From positions 3,286,001 to 3,350,000 of the forward strand of contig NZ_CP073347.1 in NCBI RefSeq assembly GCF_024397915.1: a stretch of DNA of 64,000 nucleotides, written 5' to 3'. The translations under genes and the position numbers were made by a program. Each line of letters opens with the position of its first letter. The first letter of the stretch is position 1. The DNA comes from Marinobacterium rhizophilum (GTDB lineage Bacteria; Pseudomonadota; Gammaproteobacteria; Pseudomonadales; Balneatricaceae). The notes beneath the pieces were generated by a model that saw only the letters and a program-made list of their open reading frames with translations, made no database searches and was not told the origin of the DNA. Below, in pieces: positions 45,139 to 54,000 of this stretch.

Positions 45139-46398
45139 TCAGTAGTGATCTTTGGGCAGCAACTGTTCGCCGTGCAGCAGGTCACCGATGCTTTCGCGCT
45201 TGCGCACCTGGTAGGCCTGGTTATCACTGACCATGACTTCGGCCGGACGCGGGCGGGTGTTGTAGTTGGAACTCATGACAAAGCCATAGGCACCGGCCGA
45301 GCATACCGCCAGCAGATCGCCGGGCTGCAGGTTCAGGGCGCGGTCCTTGCCGAGGAAGTCGCCGGTTTCGCACACCGGGCCGACCAGGTCGTAGACCTTG
45401 CTTTCACCCTCTTCGCGCAGCGTCAGCGGCACGATTTCCTGGTAGGCGCTGTACAGCGCCGGGCGAATCAGGTCATTCATGGCGCCATCGACAATGGCAA
45501 AATTCTTGTCGCCGTTGCTCTTGAGGAACTCGACCCGCGTCAGCATGACACCGGCATTGGCGGCAATGGACCGGCCCGGCTCGAAAATCAGGCTCAGCGG
45601 ACGGTCACCCAGCTTGTCGATCACCGCGGCGATATAGTCGCCCGCCGATGGCGGCTGCTCGTCGGTGTAGCACACGCCCAGGCCGCCCCCCAGGTCCAGG
45701 TGCTTGATCTGGATACCGTCTTCGGCCAGCTCGTCCACCAATACCAGCAGGCGATCCAGCGCATCGAGGAAGGGGCGCAGCTCGGTCAGCTGGCTGCCGA
45801 TATGGCAGTCCATGCCCACGATTTCGATATGCGACAGCTCGGCGGCGCGGGCATAGACACCGCGGGCGCGTTCGATGGCGATACCGAACTTGTTTTCCTT
45901 CAGACCGGTGGAGATATAGGGATGGGTTCCCGCGTCCACGTCCGGATTGACACGGAAGGACACCTTGGCCGGCATGCCAAGAGCTGCGGCAACCTCATTG
46001 ACGCGCTCCAGCTCGGGCTCGGACTCGATATTGAAACAGTGAATGCCCAGCTCCAGCGCGCGGCGGATTTCGTGGGCCTGCTTGCCGACACCGGAGAACA
46101 CCACCTTGGCGGGATCGCCACCGGCCCTGATGACGCGTTCCAGCTCGCCCAGGGAGACGATATCGAAACCGGCGCCCAGGCGTGCCAGCACATTCAGCAC
46201 GGCAATATTGCTGTTGGCCTTGACCGCATAGCACACCAGCGCATCGCGCCCTTCCAGCGCCTGGGCATAATCGAGGTAGGCCCGCTCCAGCGCATCGCGG
46301 GAGTAAACGTACAGTGGCGTGCCGTATTCTTCAGCGATGCGTGCGAGGTTCATCTCCTCGCAGTGCAGGCGGCCATCGCGGTATTCAAAATTATCCAT
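45139..46398 (-). CDS. lysA: Diaminopimelate decarboxylase
   Basis: LysA is a PLP enzyme that decarboxylates meso-diaminopimelate to lysine. From the ATG at 46398 (M-D-N-F-E-Y) it has 419 residues, the normal length; the open frame upstream is a shadow of lptM. PLP Lys is K60 in Y-A-V-K-A-N. H-I-G-S-Q, G-G-G-L-G and E-P-G-R-S-I are PLP/substrate loops, and C-E-T-G-D-F supplies the catalytic Cys. It follows lptM by 14 bp. Confidence 0.97.
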   Translation of the reverse strand: MDNFEYRDGRLHCEEMNLARIAEEYGTPLYVYSRDALERAYLDYAQALEGRDALVCYAVKANSNIAVLNVLARLGAGFDIVSLGELERVIRAGGDPAKVVFSGVGKQAHEIRRALELGIHCFNIESEPELERVNEVAAALGMPAKVSFRVNPDVDAGTHPYISTGLKENKFGIAIERARGVYARAAELSHIEIVGMDCHIGSQLTELRPFLDALDRLLVLVDELAEDGIQIKHLDLGGGLGVCYTDEQPPSAGDYIAAVIDKLGDRPLSLIFEPGRSIAANAGVMLTRVEFLKSNGDKNFAIVDGAMNDLIRPALYSAYQEIVPLTLREEGESKVYDLVGPVCETGDFLGKDRALNLQPGDLLAVCSAGAYGFVMSSNYNTRPRPAEVMVSDNQAYQVRKRESIGDLLHGEQLLPKDHY

Positions 46399-46412
46399 CA
46401 ATCTGTCCGTTG

Positions 46413-46562
46413 TCAGTTCTGTGCGGGAGCCGGTGGCTCGGCCGATGTCTGAGCGGCGGGTGCGGCGGGATCTGCCTGGTCCGGCATGTAAAGCGGACCT
46501 TTCTGACCACATCCAGACAGCAATGCAAAGGTTACGAAGAGCATCCAGTTCCAGCGTTTCAC
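46413..46562 (-). CDS. lptM: LPS translocon maturation lipoprotein LptM (LppL/YifL)
   Basis: This 49-residue lipoprotein is too short for most ORF searches. It starts at GTG 46562 (M-K-R-W-N-W-M-L-F-V) and has a lipobox L-L-S-G-C with the acylated Cys at residue 18. The family core G-Q-K-G-P-L-Y-M-P follows, then an Ala/Pro-rich tail ending at TGA 46413. LptM helps LptD oxidative maturation in the outer membrane. It heads the minus-strand operon lptM-lysA-dapF-DUF484-xerC-yigB, a placement conserved in E. coli and Pseudomonas. Confidence 0.9.
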   Translation of the reverse strand: MKRWNWMLFVTFALLSGCGQKGPLYMPDQADPAAPAAQTSAEPPAPAQN

Positions 46563-46598
46563 GATTGCAGCCCCTATTCCGGCGATTCCAAAGCAGCG

Positions 46599-46627
46599 AT
46601 TATACCCGGGATGAGTAGCGGCAGAAA
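46599..46627 (-). promoter_or_regulatory. Candidate promoter of the lptM-lysA operon
   Basis: A consensus TATAAT on the minus strand (46604-46599) lies 37 bp ahead of the lptM start. The -35 region (46627-46622, TTTCTG) is weak. Confidence 0.45.
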
Positions 46628-46633
46628 CTCGGA

Positions 46634-46639
46634 TATACT
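46634..46639 (+). promoter_or_regulatory. Candidate -10 element of cyaY
   Basis: TATACT lies 33 bp before the cyaY start in the 110-bp divergent lptM/cyaY region. No good -35 is visible. Confidence 0.35.
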
Positions 46640-46672
46640 GCCGGGCTCAAAGCACCGCGGAATCCCAGACCG

Positions 46673-46996
46673 ATGACAGAATCAGAATTCAACGACCGGG
46701 TCGATGAAACCCTCATCAGCCTCGAAGACCTGCTGGAGGATGTCGACAGCGACCTGGATGTCGAGAGCCATGGCGGCATGCTCACCGTCGTCTGCGAGAA
46801 CGGCAGCCAGGTGATTTTTACTCGCCAGCCACCGGTCAAGCAGCTGTGGGTGGCCGCCCGCAACGGCGGCCATCATTTCGATTTCGATGCGGCGGCACAG
46901 CGCTGGCTGCGCGATACCGACAAGGCGCCGCTGGCGGATGTGCTGAACGAGATTTTCCGCATCCAGGCGGACGAGGACCTGAGCTTCCCGTTCTGA
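46673..46996 (+). CDS. cyaY: Frataxin homologue CyaY
   Basis: CyaY is a small iron-binding regulator of iron-sulfur cluster assembly. It has 107 residues with an acidic first helix (E-S-E-F-N-D, then E-D-L-L-E-D-V-D-S-D) that binds iron. The frataxin core Q-V-I-F-T-R-Q-P-P-V-K-Q-L-W-V-A and G-G-H-H-F-D-F are also seen. It is divergent from lptM and convergent with waaA, with 59 bp between the cyaY and waaA stops. Confidence 0.95.
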   Translation: MTESEFNDRVDETLISLEDLLEDVDSDLDVESHGGMLTVVCENGSQVIFTRQPPVKQLWVAARNGGHHFDFDAAAQRWLRDTDKAPLADVLNEIFRIQADEDLSFPF

Positions 46997-47055
46997 GCGG
47001 GCCCTGTTGACCGGTTGAGACTGCCGCCAAACGTTTGCTGGCAGAACAGTCGGCC

Positions 47056-48318
47056 TTACAACCTCAGCATGGCCGCGACCTCGCGGTACAGCCGCTCCAG
47101 CGCTCCGCGGTTTTGCTCGATAAAGGCGCGCGCGGCCCTGCCCTCGCGCTCCCGCAAGCTCCGATCCGCCAGCAAGCGCTGCAACTCGCGGGTCAGGGCT
47201 TGCTCATCGGCTACGCGAACAAGCCCTCCTGCGCGCTCCAGCGCATCGCAGATCGCCTGAAAATTGAACACCTGCTGCCCCATAAGCACCGGTTTGCCCA
47301 GTGCCGCGGGCTCCAGCGGGTTGTGTCCGCCCCGGGGCACCAGGCTGCCGCCCACAAAGGCGACATCCGCCGCCGCATAGACGCCCATCAGCTCGCCCAT
47401 GGTATCGACCAGGTACACATCCGCTGCTGCCCGGGCTCCAGGTTCGCTGTGACGCGCCACCGTCCAGCCGGCATCGCAACACAGGCAGTACACCGACTCG
47501 AAGCGTTCAGGATGGCGCGGCACCAGCACCAGCAGCAGATCGGGAAACGGGCCACGCAGGTGCCTGAGGACACGCAGCAAGGCGGCATCCTCACCCTCAT
47601 GCGTGCTGCCGGCCACCAGCACCGGTCGCTCGCCCCAGAGGGCGCGAAGGCGGGCCCCCGCTTCCAGCCATTGCGGCCGGATTTCAATATCAAGCTTGAT
47701 ACTGCCGCTGATACTCAGCTGCTGCGCCGGCAACCCCAGGGCGACAAAGCGCTCGCCATCGCTGTCGTGCTGCGCCACGACCCGATCCAGCCGCTGCAGC
47801 ATGGGGCGGGTCAGGGCCGCGAAACGCGCATAACCCCGGGCCGAGCGCGCCGACAGCCGGGCATTGGCCAGCAACACCGGCACAGCCGCACCCTGGCAGG
47901 CATGCACGAGATTGGGCCAGAGTTCGGTTTCAACGATAATGCAACCAAGTGGCCGGGTACGTCGCAAAAAACGCCCCAGCGCATCGGGCAGGTCCCAAGG
48001 GCAGTAGACATGCTGTACCCGGTCACCAAACAGGGCCCGCACACGCTGCGAGCCGGTCGGCGTGGTGGTGGTCAGCAGCAGCGGCAGATCGGGGTGGCGG
48101 GCCAGCAGCAGCTCCACCAGCGGCGCTATGGCCACGGTTTCGCCCACCGACACGCCGTGAATCCAGAGCGGACGCGTGCCCTGGCGGGGTACGAATCCCA
48201 GCCGCTCGCGCCAGCGCAGCCGGTACGCCGGCGCTTTGCGGCCGCGCCACCAGAGGCGCAACAGAATCACCGGCAATGCCAGGTACAGCAGCGCCGTGTA
48301 GAGCCATCGTGCCATCAA
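47056..48318 (-). CDS. waaA: 3-deoxy-D-manno-octulosonic acid transferase
   Basis: WaaA (KdtA) transfers Kdo to lipid A precursor at the inner membrane. It has 420 residues: an N-terminal membrane anchor (L-Y-T-A-L-L-Y-L-A-L-P), the catalytic H-G-V-S-V-G-E near residue 60, the acceptor/donor region V-E-T-E-L-W-P-N, and G-S-T-H-E-G-E and G-G-H-N-P-L-E-P in the C-terminal Rossmann domain. It directly follows msbA on the minus strand, whose stop is one base upstream. Confidence 0.96.
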   Translation of the reverse strand: MMARWLYTALLYLALPVILLRLWWRGRKAPAYRLRWRERLGFVPRQGTRPLWIHGVSVGETVAIAPLVELLLARHPDLPLLLTTTTPTGSQRVRALFGDRVQHVYCPWDLPDALGRFLRRTRPLGCIIVETELWPNLVHACQGAAVPVLLANARLSARSARGYARFAALTRPMLQRLDRVVAQHDSDGERFVALGLPAQQLSISGSIKLDIEIRPQWLEAGARLRALWGERPVLVAGSTHEGEDAALLRVLRHLRGPFPDLLLVLVPRHPERFESVYCLCCDAGWTVARHSEPGARAAADVYLVDTMGELMGVYAAADVAFVGGSLVPRGGHNPLEPAALGKPVLMGQQVFNFQAICDALERAGGLVRVADEQALTRELQRLLADRSLREREGRAARAFIEQNRGALERLYREVAAMLRL

Positions 48319-50079
48319 TCAGTTGTCCGCAAACTGCATGCGATGCAGCTGGGCATAGGCGCCATCGCGCTCAATGAGCTGCGCATGGGAGCCCTGTTCG
48401 ACGATGCGGCCCTGGTCCATCACCAGGATCAGGTCCGCCTTCTCGATGGTCGACAGGCGATGGGCGATCACCAGGGTCGTGCGCCCCTTGATCACCTGAT
48501 CCAGTGCATCCTGGATATGGCGCTCGGACTCCGTATCCAGCGCCGAGGTGGCTTCGTCCAGGATCAGGATAGGGGCATCCTTCAGAATCGCCCGGGCTAT
48601 GGCGATACGCTGGCGCTGCCCACCGGAGAGCAGCAGGCCGCTTTCGCCGACCTCGGTGTGCAACCCGTCCGGCAAACGGTTCGCAAACTCCATCACATGG
48701 GCCGCCTCGGCGGCCGCCTCTATTTCCGCCGCACTGCAGCCGGCCATGGCACCATAGGCGATGTTCTGGGCAATGGTGCCGTTGAACAGTACCACCTGCT
48801 GATTCACCAGGGCAATCTGGTCTCGCAGGTTGCTCAGCTGGTACTGCTCCAGCGGTGTGCCATCGAGGCGAATGCTTCCCGTCCAGCCATCATTGAAACG
48901 CGGCAACAGGGACGCCAGGGTCGACTTGCCGCTGCCTGAGCGCCCGACCAGCGCCACCGTCTGGCCCGGCTCGATGTGCAGGTCAACAGCATGCAGCACG
49001 GCGCCGGCATCGACACCATAGTGATACCCCACCCCCTCGAAGCAAAGCTCGCCCCGTACCCGCCCGACCCGGTGTTGCCCGGCATCCCGCTCGGGGTCTT
49101 CATCGATGATCGAAAACACCGATTCGGCCGCGGCGATGCCTTTCTGTACCAGGGTACTGATATCGGTGAGCTGGCGCAGCGGCTTGGTGATCAGGCCTGC
49201 CGCCGTCAGAAAGGCCACGAACTGGCCGGTGCTCATGCCACCCATGACATCGGGGTGCATGGCCACATAGAGCAGACCCGCCAGGGACATGGCGATCAGG
49301 AACTGCACTGCCGGCGTATTGAGCGACTGGGTCACCACCATCTTCATGAACTGTCGCCGGTTGCGATCACTGGCCTCGTTGAAGCGGCTGCGTTCGAACT
49401 CGGTTCCACCAAAAATGCGTACTATCTGGTAGCCCTTGATGGCCTCGGAGGCCGCACTGGTGATATCGCCCACCGAGGTCTGAAGGCGTCGGCTCAACTT
49501 GCGCATGCGCCTTGATGCAACCGAGACGACGACGGCGATCAAAGGTGCTGCGGCTATAAAGATCAGCGTCAGTTTCCAGTTGAGGTAGAACAGGTACCCG
49601 AACAGGCCGATAACGGTGAGACCTTCGCGCATCAGCACCTTGATCGCATCGGTCACGGCACCGGTGACCTGTTCGACGTTATAGGTCAGCTTGGCCAGCA
49701 ACTCACCGCTGGCATTCTGATGGTAGTAGCTGCTGGGCAACGCCAGCATGCGCTCGAACAGGTCAGTGCGCAGTCCGTGTACCACCTGGCGCGCCACATG
49801 GCTGATGCTGTAGTTGCCAACGAAGGTGCCGACACCGCGCAGCGCGAAAATGCCCAGCACGGCCAGCGCCAGCCAGGCGCGTGCGTCCAGATTGCCGCTT
49901 TCCACTGCGTCCACCACCTGCTCGAGCCATTTGGCCGACAGCGCCTGGGAGGCACCGTAAATGCCGAACGCCATGAAGCTCACGACAAACGCAAACCAGT
50001 AGGGCTTTACATATACCAGCAGCCGCTTGTAGACCATCCAGCTGCTCAGTTCGGTGTTAGGTAACTGTTGCTTGCTCAT
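48319..50079 (-). CDS. msbA: Lipid A ABC flippase MsbA
   Basis: MsbA flips lipid A-core across the inner membrane and is essential in most Gram-negatives. From the ATG at 50079 it has 586 residues; an ATG at 50091 with a slightly better ribosome-binding site would add four. Six transmembrane helices lie in the first 330 residues, then an ABC domain with Walker A G-R-S-G-S-G-K-S-T, signature L-S-G-G-Q-R-Q-R, and Walker B I-L-I-L-D-E-A-T-S-A-L-D. The longer open frame to 50277 is not supported. waaA follows immediately, forming an LPS export and Kdo unit. Confidence 0.95.
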   Translation of the reverse strand: MSKQQLPNTELSSWMVYKRLLVYVKPYWFAFVVSFMAFGIYGASQALSAKWLEQVVDAVESGNLDARAWLALAVLGIFALRGVGTFVGNYSISHVARQVVHGLRTDLFERMLALPSSYYHQNASGELLAKLTYNVEQVTGAVTDAIKVLMREGLTVIGLFGYLFYLNWKLTLIFIAAAPLIAVVVSVASRRMRKLSRRLQTSVGDITSAASEAIKGYQIVRIFGGTEFERSRFNEASDRNRRQFMKMVVTQSLNTPAVQFLIAMSLAGLLYVAMHPDVMGGMSTGQFVAFLTAAGLITKPLRQLTDISTLVQKGIAAAESVFSIIDEDPERDAGQHRVGRVRGELCFEGVGYHYGVDAGAVLHAVDLHIEPGQTVALVGRSGSGKSTLASLLPRFNDGWTGSIRLDGTPLEQYQLSNLRDQIALVNQQVVLFNGTIAQNIAYGAMAGCSAAEIEAAAEAAHVMEFANRLPDGLHTEVGESGLLLSGGQRQRIAIARAILKDAPILILDEATSALDTESERHIQDALDQVIKGRTTLVIAHRLSTIEKADLILVMDQGRIVEQGSHAQLIERDGAYAQLHRMQFADN

Positions 50080-50270
50080 CAAAGATCGCATCGATTCCGC
50101 CAGATTCGCGCACATTATACATGGATGCCACCCCGGGGAACGGGTCAGGAGCGACACTGGGATAGGGCCAGAATCTAGCGGCCAGAAAGGAGCGGCACGC
50201 GGTTTGCCGATCCGCACCGACAACCGTAAAATGCAGTCCATCTCTGGCGACCACGGGTCGAGCGACTCCA

Positions 50271-51194
50271 ATGGCACGAAAAGACCACCCCACAGGCCCC
50301 TACTGGCACCCGCGCTACTGGCTGACCTGGCTTGGCATGGGGCTGCTGTGGCTGCTCAATCGCCTGCCTTACCGGGCCCAGCTGGCTCTGGGCCGAGGCT
50401 TCGGTCACCTGCTGTACCGGGTTGCCCGCAGTCGACGCCATGTCGTGCAGGTCAATGTGCGTCTGTGCTTCCCCGAGCTGGATGCCAAGGCGCAGCAGCA
50501 ACTGGTACGGGACATTTTCGCAAATAACGGCATAGGCGCTTTCGAAACGGCCATGGCCTGGTGGTCACCGCGGGACTGGTTTCGCGGTCGCACCGAACTC
50601 AAGGGACGTGAACACCTGGAGGCGGCGCTCAGCCAGGGCAAGGGCGTGATACTGCTGGGGGCCCACTTTTCCACCCTGGACCTGGGCGGCCTGCTGTTTT
50701 CGGAATTTTATCCGGTCGATGCCATGTACCGCCGCCACAATAACCCGCTGATGGAAAAGATTATCACCCGGGGCCGCAATCGCTACTTTGGCCAGGCCAT
50801 CGAACGTTCGGACATTCGCTCGGTAATCCGGGCGCTGCGCAAGAACCGTATCATCTGGTATGCCCCGGACCAGGATTTCGGCATCAAGCAGTCGGTCTAC
50901 GCACCCTTCTTTGATATACCTGCAGCCACCATCACCGCCACCACGCGCATGGTCAAGCTGAACGACTCGCCCATCCTGATGCTGGCGCAGCACCGCCTGC
51001 CCGACAACAGCTACGAGCTCGAACTGCTGCCGGTGATCGAGCCCTTCCCGACCGGCGATGACGTGGCCGATGCCACGCGCATCAACGCGGAACTCGAACG
51101 CGCCATCCGCAAGGACCCGGCCCAGTACATGTGGGTGCACCGGCGCTTCAAGACGCACCCCAAGGGCAAGAACTACCTCTATAGAACGCCATAG
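50271..51194 (+). CDS. lpxL: Lipid A lauroyl acyltransferase (LpxL/HtrB)
   Basis: This inner-membrane enzyme adds a secondary acyl chain to Kdo2-lipid IVA. It has 307 residues, an N-terminal hydrophobic anchor (about residues 15-32), the catalytic H-x4-D motif in G-A-H-F-S-T-L-D, and Y-A-P-D-Q-D-F-G. LpxL is favoured over LpxM by length and by this motif set. It is divergent from msbA, with 191 bp between starts, and convergent with the glycan operon. Confidence 0.9.
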   Translation: MARKDHPTGPYWHPRYWLTWLGMGLLWLLNRLPYRAQLALGRGFGHLLYRVARSRRHVVQVNVRLCFPELDAKAQQQLVRDIFANNGIGAFETAMAWWSPRDWFRGRTELKGREHLEAALSQGKGVILLGAHFSTLDLGGLLFSEFYPVDAMYRRHNNPLMEKIITRGRNRYFGQAIERSDIRSVIRALRKNRIIWYAPDQDFGIKQSVYAPFFDIPAATITATTRMVKLNDSPILMLAQHRLPDNSYELELLPVIEPFPTGDDVADATRINAELERAIRKDPAQYMWVHRRFKTHPKGKNYLYRTP

Positions 51195-51200
51195 CCACGC

Positions 51201-52319
51201 TTACCCGGCGGTGGCAAAGGCGCGCTCCAGGCCCTGTTCAACCGCATCCGCCAGGCTGTCGCAACGCTGGCGCAGACGCCGTTTCTCGGCATCCAGTTCC
51301 GCAAAGCCGGCCTCCAGCGCCTGGACATACTCGGGCACCGAATAGTTGCAGGACAGCACCCCGCCCCGGCTTTCCAGCAGCGCCATCAGGCCATTCATCT
51401 TGCAGGTATTGCCCACCAGCGGGATCGTCACCGTTCCCTGCAGGGCCGCCAGGATAGTCGGGTGAAAACGGCCACCCACCGATATCTCAACCTGCGCCAG
51501 CACATCACACAGATCCCGAAAACCCAGCTGCTGCTCGGTCAGGGTCTGGACACCGGACAGCTTCGCTGTCATGGCCTGGGCCAGCGCCTCATCCGTTTTG
51601 GTGCTGCACAGGAACAACAGCGGCGCCTCGGGGCGCACCTGGCGTACCGCATCGCACAGCCGTCCCATGGTCGCCCCATCCCTGGGCCCCAGGGCTGATG
51701 AGCCGAAAATGGCGATACTGCCAGGGGCAATGTCAGCCGCCGGCGTCGATTTCCGACCCCAGTCCGGCGGCAGCCGGTTGCTGAAAAATGCGGCATCCGG
51801 CACCAGTTCCGCGCAGGGCACGGCCTCGCCAAGCCCTTGCAGCGATATGGCTTCGCGCACCTGAACCGCGTCCAGGCCCGCATACACCTGCTGCAAATAC
51901 TCCAACGCTGCCGGCTTGCTTGCCAGGTCCACCGACTGGTTGACACTGATGCAGGGCACACCGGCCCTCTTCAGGCGCTCGACCAGGGCCAGCAGACGCA
52001 TCAAATGGCCCGACTTGCCGTGCATGGAGCCTTCACCGTTCAGCAATACCAGGTCATAGCTAAACCAGCGTTCATCGACGCGCACATTCATCTGCTGCAG
52101 AAAGCGATCCAGGTCCCGCGTTTTGCCTGCGGCCAGAAAGCGTGATTCCACCCAGCGGCGCAGCTGCGGGATATGGCGATACGGCAGTTTCGGCAGGTGG
52201 ACGCTGTCGAGCTGTGCCCCTGGCCATTTGCGCTCCACCAGGTAGCGCAGGCAACTGGTCGTGGCCTGGCAGCCCCAGTTGCGGGAACGGGAGGTATCAT
52301 TCAGAAACAGTATTTTCAC
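51201..52319 (-). CDS. Polysaccharide pyruvyl transferase family protein
   Basis: This 372-residue protein is the last gene of a seven-gene glycan operon. PF04230 features are visible: N-W-G-C-Q-A-T near the N-terminus, L-N-G-E-G-S-M-H, C-I-S-V-N-Q-S, and the C-terminal S-V-G-G-R-F-H-P-T-I-L-A with G-N-T-C-K-M. The family adds pyruvate ketals to sugars, as in WcaK/CsaB. It starts at a GTG overlapping the SGNH gene's stop by four bases. Its terminus lies 6 bp from lpxL, convergent. Confidence 0.85.
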   Translation of the reverse strand: MKILFLNDTSRSRNWGCQATTSCLRYLVERKWPGAQLDSVHLPKLPYRHIPQLRRWVESRFLAAGKTRDLDRFLQQMNVRVDERWFSYDLVLLNGEGSMHGKSGHLMRLLALVERLKRAGVPCISVNQSVDLASKPAALEYLQQVYAGLDAVQVREAISLQGLGEAVPCAELVPDAAFFSNRLPPDWGRKSTPAADIAPGSIAIFGSSALGPRDGATMGRLCDAVRQVRPEAPLLFLCSTKTDEALAQAMTAKLSGVQTLTEQQLGFRDLCDVLAQVEISVGGRFHPTILAALQGTVTIPLVGNTCKMNGLMALLESRGGVLSCNYSVPEYVQALEAGFAELDAEKRRLRQRCDSLADAVEQGLERAFATAG

Positions 52320-53002
52320 TCGACCGGGCTCCCCTGTGGCCTGATTTGAAGGTCATAGATGCGCTCCAGCTGCTGGCTCACAAAGGCATAGCCCTGGGCG
52401 TTCAGGTGGGTACCATCGTCCTGCAGCCAGTCATCCAGATGCTCTTTGAATGCGTCGTACAGCGGCAGCAGGTAAACGCTCTCGTGCTCAGCCGCCAAGT
52501 CCGCCAGCACGGTGTTATAGGCCTGTATATGCGGATTTCGGTGCAACTCCCGGTTCGGAGCGGTTTCCAGCAGCACCACCGGTCGACCGCGAGCATTGTG
52601 GATAATGTGCTCCAGGTTGGCCCTGTATTCAGCTTTGGAAACCAGGTGGTCCTCGCCCATCCACTTGGCGAGTGACAGCTTCTTGCTGATCTTTTTGTAC
52701 TTCTTCGCCAGTTTGCGCCCGATATAGCGCCATTTGTTGTCGGGGTAATAGAGCACGTAGGGGGCGTGGGCGATGGTGCGCCAGGCATCCACCAGCCCAA
52801 ACTGCACGGTGATAAATTCGGCATCCGTGTGCGCATTGTCATCGAAAATACGTACGGCTTCGCGCGTGCTGGCCATGGTATGGCCCAGATTGATGACCTC
52901 GAAGCCCTTGCTGCGGGCGAATGCTTCAGGGTAGCTGTTATACAGGCAAGGGCCTTCGCCCTTGGTGTTGCAGTCGCCCAGTGCCAGAATGCGTGGTTTC
53001 AT
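52316..53002 (-). CDS. SGNH/GDSL-hydrolase-like protein with Cys at the nucleophile position
   Basis: This 228-residue protein has the SGNH fold signature at the N-terminus, but the block I motif reads L-G-D-C-N-T instead of G-D-S-x-S/T. The usual catalytic Ser is thus Cys11. The C-terminal D-x-x-H motif is intact in D-D-G-T-H-L-N. It could be an esterase/acetyl-transfer enzyme with altered chemistry or an inactive relative. The gene overlaps its neighbours on both sides by four bases, so it is part of the glycan operon. No signal peptide is seen, so it should act in the cytoplasm. Confidence 0.8.
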   Translation of the reverse strand: MKPRILALGDCNTKGEGPCLYNSYPEAFARSKGFEVINLGHTMASTREAVRIFDDNAHTDAEFITVQFGLVDAWRTIAHAPYVLYYPDNKWRYIGRKLAKKYKKISKKLSLAKWMGEDHLVSKAEYRANLEHIIHNARGRPVVLLETAPNRELHRNPHIQAYNTVLADLAAEHESVYLLPLYDAFKEHLDDWLQDDGTHLNAQGYAFVSQQLERIYDLQIRPQGSPVE

Positions 53003-54000
53003 GATGTACTGACCAGATATTTTTCAAGTTCTTCGCCAAGCCCGACCGATACCGAGCACTGCAGCGGCTCAAGGCCCGCCGCCGTGACCTCCAGCGCCGC
53101 CATGTTCAGCACCGCCAGCCTGATGCAGCCAACCAGGTGATGGCCCTGCAACCGTTCGAGCGCCCAGCGGTAGAAGTCATCCCGCGACACCTGCTCGGGT
53201 CGCAGCCCTATTACCGGGCGGCCACAGCTCACGGCCTCGGTCATCATCGAAAAACTGTCCTCGGTACAGAATACCCGGCTGGAACGGGTCAGGAAGGCCT
53301 GCATGACGGGTTTGGGCGCCTGGCAGTACCACACGGCTTCCACTTCGAGTCCGCTGGATTCAACCCGCTGTTTCAGGTAGTTCTCGGCGACCAGCCCGGT
53401 ACGCCTCGAAGTCGTCAGCACCCAGCGAACCCCCAGCTCCCGCTGGGCCTGGCCCATGAAGTCCACCAGACGGTCCCAGTCCGGCTCGGCATACCGGTAA
53501 CTGCCGGAATCACCGCCAATGGCCATCATCCAGGTTTCGGCGCCGGTTTTTGCGGGCAGCGGTAGCCACTCCACGGCCGTTGGGCTGATCAGCACATCCA
53601 GCGTATTGGGCGCGTTGTCCGGATTATCCAGCACAATGTTCAGCCCGACACAGGCAGCAGATACCCCTCGCAGGCCGCCAACAAAGATATTCCGGGAATT
53701 CAGCAAGCGCGCCAGGGCGATGTTCAGGTAGAGGGTATTTCCCCCGGTGGAAACGATCAGGTCGGGCTTCTGGAATGCGCTTCCCAGCCCGTAGGCACGT
53801 CGGATCAGGGGCCAGCAGCTCCAGGGCAAGCGATTGAACAGCAGTTTCAGCAGCGGTCGCAGGAAGGCCCAGCGCAGCTTGACCTCCACCCAGTTCACAT
53901 CGATTTCGTGCCGGTGCTCCAGCGCCAGCAGTACACCCCGGGTCTGATTGAAGTGGCCGGGGCGGCCATCACTCAGGCACAGCACGCTAAGCTTGCCCAT
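52999..54000 (-). CDS. ELM1/GtrOC-family protein, copy 1 (PF06258-like)
   Basis: This 333-residue protein resembles the mitochondrial fission ELM1 family, whose bacterial members have a GT-B-like fold and sit near LPS genes. It opens L-C-L-S-D-G-R-P-G-H-F-N-Q, the family start, and has G-G-D-S-G-S-Y-R-Y in the middle, L-T-T-S-R-R-T-G, and F-C-T-E-D-S-F-S-M-M-T-E-A near the C-terminus, like a nucleotide-sugar site. A second family member lies three genes upstream in the same operon. Function is unproven; glycosyltransferase activity is a reasonable inference. Confidence 0.82.
   Translation of the reverse strand: MGKLSVLCLSDGRPGHFNQTRGVLLALEHRHEIDVNWVEVKLRWAFLRPLLKLLFNRLPWSCWPLIRRAYGLGSAFQKPDLIVSTGGNTLYLNIALARLLNSRNIFVGGLRGVSAACVGLNIVLDNPDNAPNTLDVLISPTAVEWLPLPAKTGAETWMMAIGGDSGSYRYAEPDWDRLVDFMGQAQRELGVRWVLTTSRRTGLVAENYLKQRVESSGLEVEAVWYCQAPKPVMQAFLTRSSRVFCTEDSFSMMTEAVSCGRPVIGLRPEQVSRDDFYRWALERLQGHHLVGCIRLAVLNMAALEVTAAGLEPLQCSVSVGLGEELEKYLVSTS

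Noticed and set aside
47035..48939. 634-codon open frame opposite waaA and msbA
   Set aside because: Spans two well-supported genes on the other strand and has no recognisable domain.
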